A stretch of DNA of 64,000 nucleotides from Tissierella sp. P1 (lineage in GTDB: Bacteria; Bacillota; Clostridia; Tissierellales; Tissierellaceae): positions 1 to 64,000 of the forward strand of contig NZ_NPMN01000008.1 of assembly GCF_002266425.1 (NCBI RefSeq). Reading direction: 5' to 3'. Numbering within the stretch: position 1 is the stretch's first letter; each line of letters starts with the position of its first letter. Shown one piece after another: positions 30,311-42,272 of the stretch. The position numbers and the translations under genes are program-made. The notes under the pieces are model-generated. The model did no database searches, was not told the origin of the DNA, and worked only from the letters and a program-made list of their open reading frames with translations.

Positions 30311-30361
30311 GTTAAAATTATTGCAAAATGCCCTAATAATATGACTAAGTACGTATTTATT

Positions 30362-30391
30362 CAAAGTCTAAACAATTGTTTAACGACTTTG
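30362..30391. promoter_or_regulatory. Palindromic candidate operator upstream of the MerR-type gene
   Basis: CAAAGTC (30362-30368) and GACTTTG (30385-30391) are inverted around a central AAACAATTGTTT palindrome, giving nested symmetry over 30 bases. It lies about 70 bases before the MerR-fusion start, a place where such regulators bind their own promoters. Confidence 0.45.
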
Positions 30392-30457
30392 AAAGTTATG
30401 ATAAAATAATAAGTGTAATCATTTTACTAATACAATTAAATGAAGGGAGATGGTAAA

Positions 30458-31696
30458 ATGAGAATAGGTGAATTTGCACAGAAACATAATACAACACATG
30501 ATACAATAAGACATTATTTAGATATGGGACTTTTGATAACTGAGAAAAAAGGTGGACATTATAGATTCGATGAGAGTGATAGCTGGGACTTAGAAAATAT
30601 TATTGAACTAAAGTCAATGGGTTTTTCCTTATCCGAGATCCAAGAGCTATTATGTTATCATCGTCTTGCTGGAGATATGACCATCGAATATAGAAAATAT
30701 TACTTGTCTCTATTAGAAGATAAAAAGAAAGATTTTGAAGAGAAAATAGAAAAATATAAAACTATGGGTACTTTTATTAGTGATAAAATAATGAAGCTTC
30801 AATTAGATGAAGATAAATTATCAAAATTAGGGTTGCCCCTATCTTCAATTGAAATTATAAAGTGTCCATACTGTGGCTCTATAATGGAAATTTTTAATGG
30901 AATTATAGAAAAGAGCATGATTATGGCAGGAAAAATCAAGTGCAAATGTGGATTCATAGCTTCTATTGAAAATGGAATATATGTAGATGAGAAGGCAGTA
31001 AAAGAGAAAAAATTAAATAGCAAAACTATGCCGACTAAAAAGGAATTTTTAAATGCAGCATCTCCTAAATTTATTAATTTCTATTATAATGGTATGGCTA
31101 AATCAATTGATTATATATTAAGATATACAAAAGAGCCTAAGTATATATTAGAATTAGATCATTGCGTAGGTTCTTTCCTAATGCAATACATAAAGAACTT
31201 ACCTAAAGATTCTACATATATTCTTGTCTGTTATGATAAAGACAGATTGACCAATATAAAGACTAATATAGAATTCCATTATAGTCATAGTAACTTTATT
31301 TTCTTATGTTGTGATGTAGACAGATTACCTATTGGAAATTCAAGTGTTGATCTTATTATCGATCATGGTATGACTAAGATTTATGCTGAGACAGAAGATA
31401 AATCACTTCCAATTATATGCTCTTCATTAATGAAGGAAAATGGAATTTTAGTTGGGACATATCATTATTTCGATAAAAAATCAAAGGATTTTGAGTCGTT
31501 GTTACCTAAGAAAAAGGAAGTTTATAACAGAGAAAAGAATTTAGAAAGATTAGAGGATGCCAGTTTTGAGAAACTAGAAATAACCGATATTGGACCTATA
31601 ATAGAGAATAATCCTTTTAATTTAGATATAAGAAATAGAGAGTTATATATGACAGTATATGCAGGAAGAAAGAAAGGCAATGAAACATTGGGTTAG
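30458..31696 (+). CDS. MerR-type regulator fused to a methyltransferase-like domain
   Basis: An N-terminal MerR winged HTH (about 1-70; MRIGEFAQKHNTTHDTIRHY then LDMGLL) is followed by a coiled-coil dimer helix (about 85-120), a zinc-ribbon-like segment (K-C-P-Y-C-G...K-C-K-C-G, about 133-166) and a Rossmann-like domain (about 205-345) resembling SAM methyltransferases. The glycine loop is poor (ELDHCVGSF), so catalysis is doubtful and the domain may only sense a ligand. ATG 30458 follows AAGGGAGATGG. The terminator begins inside its last codons. The ligand is unknown. Confidence 0.75.
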   Translation: MRIGEFAQKHNTTHDTIRHYLDMGLLITEKKGGHYRFDESDSWDLENIIELKSMGFSLSEIQELLCYHRLAGDMTIEYRKYYLSLLEDKKKDFEEKIEKYKTMGTFISDKIMKLQLDEDKLSKLGLPLSSIEIIKCPYCGSIMEIFNGIIEKSMIMAGKIKCKCGFIASIENGIYVDEKAVKEKKLNSKTMPTKKEFLNAASPKFINFYYNGMAKSIDYILRYTKEPKYILELDHCVGSFLMQYIKNLPKDSTYILVCYDKDRLTNIKTNIEFHYSHSNFIFLCCDVDRLPIGNSSVDLIIDHGMTKIYAETEDKSLPIICSSLMKENGILVGTYHYFDKKSKDFESLLPKKKEVYNREKNLERLEDASFEKLEITDIGPIIENNPFNLDIRNRELYMTVYAGRKKGNETLG

Positions 31697-31722
31697 CCCA
31701 AGTTTTATTGCCTTTCTTATAT
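31670..31722 (+). terminator. Terminator overlapping the MerR-fusion stop
   Basis: AAGAAAGGCAAT pairs with ATTGCCTTTCTT (arms about 31670-31682 and 31708-31719), with a smaller TTGGGTTAGCCCAAG hairpin in the loop. Confidence 0.7.
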
Positions 31723-31743
31723 TAATTTTATGAAAATATTATA

Positions 31744-31772
31744 TTGACGTAGCTTTAACCCAAGAATATAAA
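31744..31772 (+). promoter_or_regulatory. Sigma-A promoter of the flavin reductase gene
   Basis: TTGACG (31744-31749), 17-base spacer, TATAAA (31767-31772), 43 bases before the ATG. Confidence 0.65.
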
Positions 31773-31814
31773 ATTTAATTAGTTAAATATAAATCAAACA
31801 AGGAGGTATTTTAT

Positions 31815-33611
31815 ATGAAATTTAAAAAGTCATTAAGTATGTTACTGTGCATAATACTTATGCTTGGCATTGTAGGTTGTACAAAAGATACACCTACTGA
31901 TGCTCCAAAGGATAATATAAACAGTGAAACTACTTTTAAACCAGGTACATATACAGCGACATCAAAGGGTAACAATGGTGATGTAACGGTGGAAGTAGTA
32001 TTTGATGAAAAGTCTATTGTGTCAGTAACTGTTAAAGAACATAGTGAAACCCCTGGATTAAGTGATACACCAATCCAACGTATACCAAGTAGTATAGTTG
32101 AAGGTCAAACTTTGTCAGTAGATACTGTGGCAGGAGCTACTATGACTTCTAATGCTATATTAGCAGCTGTTGAGGATTGTGTAAAACAAGCAGGTGGAGA
32201 TGTAGATGTTCTTAAGGCTGCAGCAGGTAACAATGATGCGTCTGTATCTGAGACAGAATTGACAACTGATATAGTAGTTGTTGGTGGTGGAGGTACTGGT
32301 CTTGCAGCAGCAGCTTCAGCCTATGAAAATGGTGCAGATGTGATTCTTTTAGAAAAACTTGCTGCTGTAGGAGGTTCTACTGCATTATCAGGCGGAGGAA
32401 TTTCTGCTACTGGTTCTCGATTTCAAGAGGAGCTTGGCATAAAAGATACTAAAGAGTCGTGGATGACTTTATGGAAGGAGCGTCAAAACACTAGTAATCC
32501 AGATGGTAAGTATCCTGATTATAATAGAGTGGATAAATTTATGGATGAAGCAATTAAGACCACTCACTGGCTAGTTGATACTATTAAGCATAAATATGGA
32601 AAAATAGAAGGTTTCGGTTTTGATCCAGTTCCAAGACTACATTTTCCAGATGGTGGTAATGGAAGCGCTTTAACTGGAAATATTGAAAAGTATATAACTG
32701 AGAAAGGTGTTAAAATACTTACTGAAACAAAAGTAACAGAATTAGTTACTAACAGTAATGGTGATGTAATAGGTGTTATTGCGGAAGGGAAAGATGGAAA
32801 AATCAAAGTAAATGCCAAGAAGGTAATTTTAGCAGCTGGTGGTTTTGCTAAGAATGAGGAATTATTAAATCGTTTTATTCCTGAGATGGCAGGAACTGCA
32901 GAGTTAAGTGCTGCTACCGTAGGTAGTACAGGTGATGGAATCCTGATGGCTGAGAAAATTGGAGCAGCTTTATATGAAGATCCATGGGTAATAGGTTTAG
33001 GTATTACATCTCGTGTTCCGGAGCTAAGAATATTAGATTGGGATAGCTCTAAGATTTTAGTAAATGAAAAAGGAGAAAGGTTTTTTAATGAAGCAAGCCA
33101 TTATTCAATTGTAACTAATGAGGTTGCTGGTGAGAAAAGTGTTTGGATGATTCTAGATTCAAAGGAATCTAATATTAAGGCCACTGAACTATTTAAATCA
33201 GCTTTACCAAATGAAGAAATAGCTACAGGAAATACCATAGAAGAACTGGCAAATGCAATGGGAGTGCCAACTGATTCATTGACAAATACTATAAAGACCT
33301 TTAATGAGGGATGTGAAACAGGAAATGATCAGTTTGGTAAGATGAAAGAAATGCTAGTACCTATTAATGCAGGACCATATTATGCATTAAGATTTTATCC
33401 TAAGACAATGGGCACATTCGGTGGTGTAAAAACTGACGAATATTACAGAGTACTAAGGGAAGATGGCTCTATAATTAATAACCTATATGCAGGTGGAGAG
33501 TGTTCAAATAGAAATATGTATAATCAAGTTTATATGTCAGGAAGTGCTGTTCAATTAGCAGTTACTAGTGGACGTATAAGTGGGGAACATGCAGCTAAAT
33601 CAATTAAATAA
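31815..33611 (+). CDS. Extracellular FMN- and FAD-binding fumarate reductase-like lipoprotein
   Basis: The 598-residue protein has a lipoprotein signal ending LGIVGC (Cys about 22), a FMN_bind domain (about 45-125) with the flavinylation motif DTVAGATMTS, where ApbE-type transferases attach FMN to Thr, then a FAD-binding domain starting DIVVVGGGGTGLAAAASA (about 153-170) with the fumarate reductase/succinate dehydrogenase pattern ALSGGGISA. It is anchored on the outer face of the membrane and probably reduces fumarate, urocanate or a related enoate. No electron-donor gene lies beside it. It has its own promoter and terminator. Confidence 0.9.
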   Translation: MKFKKSLSMLLCIILMLGIVGCTKDTPTDAPKDNINSETTFKPGTYTATSKGNNGDVTVEVVFDEKSIVSVTVKEHSETPGLSDTPIQRIPSSIVEGQTLSVDTVAGATMTSNAILAAVEDCVKQAGGDVDVLKAAAGNNDASVSETELTTDIVVVGGGGTGLAAAASAYENGADVILLEKLAAVGGSTALSGGGISATGSRFQEELGIKDTKESWMTLWKERQNTSNPDGKYPDYNRVDKFMDEAIKTTHWLVDTIKHKYGKIEGFGFDPVPRLHFPDGGNGSALTGNIEKYITEKGVKILTETKVTELVTNSNGDVIGVIAEGKDGKIKVNAKKVILAAGGFAKNEELLNRFIPEMAGTAELSAATVGSTGDGILMAEKIGAALYEDPWVIGLGITSRVPELRILDWDSSKILVNEKGERFFNEASHYSIVTNEVAGEKSVWMILDSKESNIKATELFKSALPNEEIATGNTIEELANAMGVPTDSLTNTIKTFNEGCETGNDQFGKMKEMLVPINAGPYYALRFYPKTMGTFGGVKTDEYYRVLREDGSIINNLYAGGECSNRNMYNQVYMSGSAVQLAVTSGRISGEHAAKSIK

Positions 33612-33620
33612 TGGGGTTGA

Positions 33621-33651
33621 GCCTAGGAGCTTTTAATCCTAGGCTTTCTCA
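33621..33651 (+). terminator. Terminator after the flavin reductase gene
   Basis: AGCCTAGGA (33621-33629) pairs perfectly with TCCTAGGCT (33638-33646), followed by TTCT. Confidence 0.8.
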
Positions 33652-33757
33652 TGTAGTGATAATATAATGGAGGGTTTTATAATATTTCTAATATATCTTA
33701 TAAAATGGGTAATAAGAAAGAAGAAATAGTTGTAAAATAAATAAAAGTATGAAATAA

Positions 33758-33801
33758 TATAATAATTCTGCTATTAATTAATTAATAGCAGAATTATTAT
33801 A
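33758..33801. promoter_or_regulatory. 44-bp perfect palindrome before degV
   Basis: The arm starting at 33758 (TAATAATAATTCTGCTATTA region) is the exact reverse complement of the other half, with no spacer, ending 20 bases before the degV ATG. It could form a cruciform, bind a dimeric regulator, or form a hairpin in the RNA that affects degV translation. Confidence 0.7.
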
Positions 33802-33820
33802 AATAAAGGGAGGTAATGAA

Positions 33821-34648
33821 ATGCCAAAAATAAAGGTAATAACCGATAGTACGGGGTATATTACTAGAGAGTATGCAGAAAAAGAAAATATAGCCATAGT
33901 TCCACTAAATTACGTATTTGGAGAGGAAACTGGTAAGGAACCATTTCCAGGAGAATTTGATGAGTTTTATAATAAGTTAAGTACTACAAAACTATTTCCT
34001 TCTACATCCCAGCCTGCGGCAGGTGAGTTTTTAGATGCTTTTAATAAGGCTTTCGAAGAAGGATATGATGAGATAATAGCCATTGTTTTATCCTCTAAAT
34101 TAAGTGGCACTTATAACAGTGCAGTGCTTGCAAAAAATATGTTAGAGAATAAAATGATTACTATTGTTGATTCGCAGATGGCAGCTTCAAATCTAAGATT
34201 TCTAGTTGAGGATGCTGTGAAGATGGCTAAGGAAGAAAAAACATCTAGAGAAATTGAAAACCATTTAAATTATAAAAAGATGAAAATGCATGTGTATTTG
34301 ACTACTGAGACCTTAGAATATTTAAGTAGAGGTGGTAGACTCTCAGCAGTTCAAGCAACAGTAGGTAATCTATTAAATATTAAACCTATAATTGAGCTAA
34401 ATAATGGAGAACTTAAGCTTTTAGAAAAATTAAGAGGGAAAAATAAGGCATTATCGGCTATAATAGACAAGGTTCCATCTAATGTTGAAAAAATAGGGGT
34501 ATGCCATGTTTTAGATGTAGAAGATGCTAGGAAATTAAAAAATAAATTAGAAGAAATGTTTCCTAATGCTGTAATAACAATTGATGAATTAGGCCCGGTT
34601 GTTGGAGCACATTTAGGGCCTAAGGGAATAGGAATTTGTTTTTATTAA
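33821..34648 (+). CDS. DegV family fatty-acid-binding protein
   Basis: The 275-residue protein has the DegV pattern: KVITDSTGYITREYAEKENI at the N-terminus, PSTSQPAAGEFLDAF (about 66-80), ISSxLSGTYNSA-like VLSSKLSGTYNSA (about 92-104) and GRLSAVQATVGNLLNIKPI (about 170-190). Family members present fatty acids to a FakA-type kinase. No fakA is nearby, so this is one of the usual multiple DegV copies. The ribosome binding site is GGGAGGT. Confidence 0.93.
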   Translation: MPKIKVITDSTGYITREYAEKENIAIVPLNYVFGEETGKEPFPGEFDEFYNKLSTTKLFPSTSQPAAGEFLDAFNKAFEEGYDEIIAIVLSSKLSGTYNSAVLAKNMLENKMITIVDSQMAASNLRFLVEDAVKMAKEEKTSREIENHLNYKKMKMHVYLTTETLEYLSRGGRLSAVQATVGNLLNIKPIIELNNGELKLLEKLRGKNKALSAIIDKVPSNVEKIGVCHVLDVEDARKLKNKLEEMFPNAVITIDELGPVVGAHLGPKGIGICFY

Positions 34649-34746
34649 ATATTATATATTTAATTATAAATAGATACTCAAATTGTGCGAAATATGATAT
34701 AATTATGACGAACTAAAAGTTATTAATTATAGTGGGGGTGCATTTA

Positions 34747-35703
34747 ATGAGAAAAATATTAGTGACAGGAGCATTAGGACAAATTGGTTCAGAACTTACT
34801 ACGGAACTAAGAAGAATTTATGGGGCAAGCAATGTAGTTGCTAGTGGTAGAAGAGTAAAAGAAGGCCATGAAAAGTTAATTGAATCCGGACCGTTTGAAA
34901 TAGTAGATATAACTAAAGGCAAAGAAGTATCAGAAATAGTTAGAAAACATAATATAAATACAATCATCAATCTTGCTGCGATTCTTTCAGCTGTTGGTGA
35001 AAAATATCCAGAGCAATGCTGGGATATTAATATGAATGGACTATACAATATTCTTGAAGTAGCGAGGGAAGAAAACTGCATGGTATATACACCATCTTCT
35101 ATTGCAGCTTTTGGACCTACAACTCCACCAGATAATACACCACAAGACACTATTCAAAGACCAACAACTATGTATGGTGTCACAAAGGTAGCTGGAGAAT
35201 TATTATGTGACTATTATTTCAAGAGATTTGGAGTAGATACTAGAGGAGTTCGTTTCCCAGGTCTTATTTCCTATGAAACATTACCAGGTGGAGGAACTAC
35301 AGACTATGCAGTTCATATCTATTATGATGCATTAAAGAACAAGAAATACACCAGCTTCATAGGTAAAGGAACCAAGATGGATATGATGTATATGCCAGAT
35401 GCATTAGATGCTATAGTAAATCTTATGGAAGCAGATTCATCTAAACTAATCCATAGAAATGCATTTAATGTAACTGCAATGAGCTTTGATCCAGAAATGC
35501 TAGCTGCATCAATTAAAAAAGTTATACCAGAATTTGAACTAGATTATGATGTGGATCCGATAAGACAAGGTATTGCTGATACTTGGCCAAATTCATTAGA
35601 TGATTCAGCTGCTAGAGAAGAGTGGGGATGGAATCCAAAATATGATTTAGATGCAATGACTAGGGATATGCTTGAAAAACTGACAATTAAATTAGGATTA
35701 TAG
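34747..35703 (+). CDS. L-threonine 3-dehydrogenase, SDR (epimerase-like) type
   Basis: The 318-residue extended short-chain dehydrogenase has the NAD motif TGALGQIG (about 7-14), catalytic Y-x-x-x-K as YGVTK (about 142-146), and the substrate-region pattern TPSSIAAFGPTTP, RFPGLISYETLPGGGTTDYA that marks the UDP-epimerase-like threonine dehydrogenases rather than the zinc-dependent family. It would convert threonine to 2-amino-3-ketobutyrate. ATG 34747 is preferred over GTG 34732, since GTGGGGGTG just upstream is its ribosome binding site. No kbl gene is adjacent. Confidence 0.88.
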   Translation: MRKILVTGALGQIGSELTTELRRIYGASNVVASGRRVKEGHEKLIESGPFEIVDITKGKEVSEIVRKHNINTIINLAAILSAVGEKYPEQCWDINMNGLYNILEVAREENCMVYTPSSIAAFGPTTPPDNTPQDTIQRPTTMYGVTKVAGELLCDYYFKRFGVDTRGVRFPGLISYETLPGGGTTDYAVHIYYDALKNKKYTSFIGKGTKMDMMYMPDALDAIVNLMEADSSKLIHRNAFNVTAMSFDPEMLAASIKKVIPEFELDYDVDPIRQGIADTWPNSLDDSAAREEWGWNPKYDLDAMTRDMLEKLTIKLGL

Positions 35704-35713
35704 AATACTTTTA

Positions 35714-35751
35714 ATAGGGTTATAGCTAATTAGCCTATAACCCTATATTAA

Positions 35752-35752
<1 letters not shown>
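35714..35752. terminator. Terminator shared by convergent genes
   Basis: ATAGGGTTATAG (35714-35725) pairs perfectly with CTATAACCCTAT (35735-35746). It separates the threonine dehydrogenase gene from the minus-strand surface protein gene. Confidence 0.75.
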
Positions 35753-38895
<3,143 letters not shown>

Positions 38896-38962
38896 TTAAG
38901 GATAATAAAGAGATATGGGTTTAAAAAGGATGTGCTATGTGGCACATCCTTAAATTTAGATG

Positions 38963-39343
38963 TTAAGTTGTTACTGTAGTTGTAGAAGTAGAAGTTGGAG
39001 CAAAGTTATTTACTACTAGGATAATAGGTGCATCAACAGGGACTGTAGATGCTTGAGGTATTACAACTTGAGAACCATCGGTACTAACTGTATATAGACC
39101 AGATTGCTGTAATACTCCATTTACAAATAACAAGTAATATCCATTGTCTGTTGCTGTAGTTGTAAGATTTCCTGTAACAGCATTACCAGAATCATCCATG
39201 AATTGAGTAGATGGAATAGTTATAGTACCTCCAGACCTTTCATCCTCTCTTAATTTATAGAAATACTTCACCACTTCTGGATTAGTATCTGTTGTCGTTG
39301 TTGTAACTGCACTCATAACAAGTTTAAATAATTCTGTAGCCAT
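38963..39343 (-). CDS. DUF4183 small protein, probable spore surface
   Basis: The 126-residue protein has one DUF4183 module: a Thr-rich N-terminus, VVKYFYKLREDERSGGTITI, YYLLFVNGVLQQSGLYTVST then VVIPQAST, and a Ser/Thr tail. FVNGVLQxxxxY is the hallmark shared with the three modules of the neighbouring mosaic protein. It has no secretion signal, which fits exosporium or coat proteins made in the mother cell. The ribosome binding site, GGAGGGATAAATT on the minus strand, is strong. It is probably a separate transcript from the mosaic gene. Confidence 0.75.
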   Translation of the reverse strand: MATELFKLVMSAVTTTTTDTNPEVVKYFYKLREDERSGGTITIPSTQFMDDSGNAVTGNLTTTATDNGYYLLFVNGVLQQSGLYTVSTDGSQVVIPQASTVPVDAPIILVVNNFAPTSTSTTTVTT

Positions 39344-39883
39344 AGTAATTTATCCCTCCTTTATTTTGATTTATACTTTAGTATATTAGACAAGGTGTTA
39401 ACTTGCTACTGAAAGGAGATTACACTTGTTAAATCATTAGTGATTTTATGTGAATTAAGAGTCAAAATGAGCTAGCTGTTAAAAGCCATATTTTGTTTTC
39501 TATTTTAAGTTGGTTAATAGGTGTAACCATTTAATTTATCAAAACATACAATATTAATGGAAATAAACAAGCTATAGATTGACTTTCCTAGATTTATTAA
39601 GCTCTATATTACAATTAGATGAAATGAAGGAGCGTAGGAGCATCTTTAAATATTATTATAGTATAGATATGAAACCCTCGAATGTTTTTGCATTTGAGGG
39701 CTTTATAAAAGTTCTTTTATTGAGATATTAGTATAAATTAAGGAAGCTTTTTTGAAATCCGTGTACGCAAAATCCTTATTAAATAAGGTTAGAAAAAAGA
39801 GCGAAGTTCCTTATGGGCTATAAAAAAGTGTAACCATTATTGACTAAGGAAAATATTTTATAGTATAAGAAGGAGGTAATTCT
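39344..39883. other. 540-base intergenic region with an orphan hairpin
   Basis: All frames are closed. It holds a terminator-like hairpin CCCTCGAATG/CATTTGAGGG (39675-39700) with no gene ending before it on the plus strand, a small CCTTATT/AATAAGG hairpin near 39774-39790, and GTGTAACCATT twice (about 39519 and 39829). It may be the scar of a deleted gene. Confidence 0.5.
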
Positions 39884-40156
39884 ATGGACCAAAATTATTA
39901 TATAGCTGTTTTTGAAACAAAGAATAAAGCAGTATTTCTATACTCTATACTTGAAACCATGGGCTATAGCAATTTTCAACTAATATCTACTCCTTGCACG
40001 TTAAAGGCTGGATGCAATTACTCAATAAAATTTAGAAATATAAGGTATGCAGATGTTTTAGCCAGAGAGGCAGAAGAGCTAAATATTGGAGCCTTTGATA
40101 TATACTTCGTTGAGAAAAAGGATGGTAAGTATAAATATAAAAAAACAAACATATAG
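39884..40156 (+). CDS. DUF3343 protein (putative Se/S carrier-like)
   Basis: The 90-residue protein has the DUF3343 layout: YYIAVFETKNKAVFLYSILE at the start, then LISTPCTLKAGCNYSIKFRN (conserved P-x-x-x-x-x-G-C in the middle), and a C-terminal tail. Such proteins are often linked to selenium or sulfur carrier genes and cysteine desulfurases; iscS lies 2.6 kb downstream. The two cysteines (in TPCTL and GCNY) would be the functional pair. It ends one base before the convergent gene's stop, with no terminator in between. Confidence 0.8.
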   Translation: MDQNYYIAVFETKNKAVFLYSILETMGYSNFQLISTPCTLKAGCNYSIKFRNIRYADVLAREAEELNIGAFDIYFVEKKDGKYKYKKTNI

Positions 40157-40157
40157 A

Positions 40158-41423
40158 TTAATTTATAAATCTATTTAAGAAAGAAGATTTTTTTGAGTTA
40201 ATAGATTTTTGTATATTGTCTAGTTTATCCTCCATGCTTTTTTGATTAGTTAGCAATTGATTTAAAATAGGGTGTATAGAATCATAATTTTCTAATATAG
40301 ATTCAATTTTATTCTCTAATTCATTTAAAATATCAGGTTTTATTTCAGAAGGCTCTGAAATGATTTCTTTGTTTTCTAATTCTAATGGTGAAGTTTCAGG
40401 AGTTTTTGGAGACTCTATATATGAGAAGGAATCTAGAAAATAAAATTTAAGATTATCAAAAATATTACAATAAATATAATTGATTTTGTTTATATTTGAC
40501 CTAACTTTAGCCAATATTGTATTCTGACGTAGAGTCTCACTATTTTCCCCTTTTAACCAAGAGTTACCATAGTCAGAAGAATAGAGCAAATCAATACTAT
40601 TATTATATAAAGATATTAATTTTAGTTTATTATTTTCTTCAAAGATTATTGGCGGATATTTTGATAATGGTATATATGGAAGCTTTATATCTTTCCATAT
40701 ATACTTTTCTTTTCCGCTAGAATTCATTCTTAGATATTTCACTTGATAATTATTATTTACTTCTTCTATCCACAATCCATGTAAGTTATCCTGAGAATCT
40801 ATGAATAGAAAAGGCAACCAATTATTACTATTATCCGAAGATATCTGTTTAGACAGAGAACTCCATGTTTTAGTATAATGACTATAAAAGACATGATAAA
40901 TTTGAGGATTATTTATATTATTTCTATATAATAAATGAATAGTACCTTGTTTATCTACATCTATAATGAAAGGATCTGGAGTTCTTTTTGAAACATATCT
41001 AATTGCATTATGTTTTTCTTCAGTGCCATAGATTACATGCTGAATAGTCCAAACATTGGAATTTATTAAATTAGAATAATCATAAATTATATGAAGCTTA
41101 TCTTTAATCATTAAAATTTCTATTTGATTATATATATTTGATTTTATATCAAATTTTGCGATAGTAGATTTTGACCATTTTCCTTCTATATATTTATAAT
41201 AGTTCAATTCTCCATTATTTATTAATGCGACTAGATGTATTATATCATTTTCATCAATAAGAACAGAGTAATTTAATATATTCTTATCATATAGGTTATC
41301 AGAATTTAAAGCTATTAATGTTGAGTCAAAAACACTATAGATAATTTCTCTATCATCTCCCAATTGAAATATAAATATATCTCTATTAGAATTAATAACA
41401 ATATTAATATTTAAATTAAACAT
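40158..41423 (-). CDS. Beta-propeller-like protein with a coiled-coil tail
   Basis: The 421-residue protein repeats a short motif of the type I-D-x-x-x-x-I-H-L-L-Y/V (LIDENDIIHLVALI, DVDKQGTIHLLYRN, DSQDNLHGLWIEE, SSDYGNSWLKG), typical of BNR/sialidase-like propellers, to about residue 340. A Pro/Glu linker and a predicted coiled coil (about 365-410; NELENKIESILENYD) follow. No signal peptide. It stands among the probable spore-surface genes and is divergent from the coat-like gene at 41520, so a spore-surface role is likely but unproven. Confidence 0.6.
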   Translation of the reverse strand: MFNLNINIVINSNRDIFIFQLGDDREIIYSVFDSTLIALNSDNLYDKNILNYSVLIDENDIIHLVALINNGELNYYKYIEGKWSKSTIAKFDIKSNIYNQIEILMIKDKLHIIYDYSNLINSNVWTIQHVIYGTEEKHNAIRYVSKRTPDPFIIDVDKQGTIHLLYRNNINNPQIYHVFYSHYTKTWSSLSKQISSDNSNNWLPFLFIDSQDNLHGLWIEEVNNNYQVKYLRMNSSGKEKYIWKDIKLPYIPLSKYPPIIFEENNKLKLISLYNNSIDLLYSSDYGNSWLKGENSETLRQNTILAKVRSNINKINYIYCNIFDNLKFYFLDSFSYIESPKTPETSPLELENKEIISEPSEIKPDILNELENKIESILENYDSIHPILNQLLTNQKSMEDKLDNIQKSINSKKSSFLNRFIN

Positions 41424-41519
41424 TTAATTCACCTCCATAAATTATTTAGTAGCACATTACTATATCTATACATAATATGTTAGTGAATATGAATTTATTA
41501 AATAAAAGGAGTGAAAAGC

Positions 41520-42143
41520 ATGGCTGAATTTAATATTAATCAAATAAGTCAGGAGTTAGATTGTGATTGTATTATTGTTGACAAAGTATTTGCAAGTTGC
41601 CAACAAAGAGAATGTTTTCCTGAGATCGAAGTAGAAATATGTGAGAAAAAATTCGAAAGAATAAGGTTTAGACCTGGATTTATAGTACCTAATACATTAA
41701 TAGTTACAGATACTGATATTCCTAATTTTAGAAGAGTGAGATTTACGATAAGGATTCCTTTCCAGATTCTAGACTGCAATGGGAACATAATAGCAGAAGG
41801 TTTTCTACCAGACATATTTAAAGATATAATATTATATATTCCAGATGCCAGAGATGAGTTTGACTTTAGAATAGTTATTGAAACGAGCTCTGAAGTTTTA
41901 CTACCACCAGTACAAACAGGAGATAACTTAATTTTTACAGCTGGGGTATTTATTATAATTAAGGTAGTAGGTACTGTACAACTCTTAATACCAACATTTG
42001 GATATTGTCCACCACCACCTCCATGTGAAGAATTTAGTCCGCAAGATATATGTGAAGATTTCTTAGAATGTGCGCCATTCCCAGAATTTTTCCCACCTCA
42101 AATCGGGGATTTAGAATGTCCGCCGTGTAATCCAGCACCGTAG
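41520..42143 (+). CDS. Probable spore coat-like protein, Cys/Pro-rich tail
   Basis: The 207-residue protein is homologous to the central module (about 545-720) of the mosaic protein at 35752: both have CIIxDKVFxxCQQ, F...R-x-GFIVPNTLIVTD, RIPFQI and an FxAGVFIIIKVVxxVQLLIPTF core. Its tail is a CPPPPPC run with several more cysteines, suited to cross-linking. ATG 41520 follows AAAGGAG by eight bases. No signal peptide. The family is one I associate with clostridial spore proteins only by context. Confidence 0.65.
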   Translation: MAEFNINQISQELDCDCIIVDKVFASCQQRECFPEIEVEICEKKFERIRFRPGFIVPNTLIVTDTDIPNFRRVRFTIRIPFQILDCNGNIIAEGFLPDIFKDIILYIPDARDEFDFRIVIETSSEVLLPPVQTGDNLIFTAGVFIIIKVVGTVQLLIPTFGYCPPPPPCEEFSPQDICEDFLECAPFPEFFPPQIGDLECPPCNPAP

Positions 42144-42171
42144 AGAAGAGCTGAATGGCTCTTCTTTTTTT
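42144..42171 (+). terminator. Terminator after the coat-like gene
   Basis: AGAAGAGC (42144-42151) pairs with GCTCTTCT (42158-42165), followed by a seven-T tract. Confidence 0.9.
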
Positions 42172-42195
42172 GTCTAATTTTATAAAATATGAATG

Positions 42196-42224
42196 TTGAC
42201 AAAAACACTAGGGTATAATATACT
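42196..42224 (+). promoter_or_regulatory. Sigma-A promoter of the isc operon
   Basis: TTGACA (42196-42201), 17-base spacer, TATACT (42219-42224), 48 bases before iscR. The segment around and after the -10 box is where an Rrf2 regulator would bind. Confidence 0.75.
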
Positions 42225-42272
42225 TATTAATGAAAACCAAGCGGAACAGTTGGGATTAAAAGAGGTGAAAAA

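Noticed and set aside
39840-39869. TTGACT-N18-TATAAG as a promoter for the DUF3343 gene
   Set aside because: Transcription would start inside or after the ribosome binding site at 39869-39875, leaving none in the RNA.
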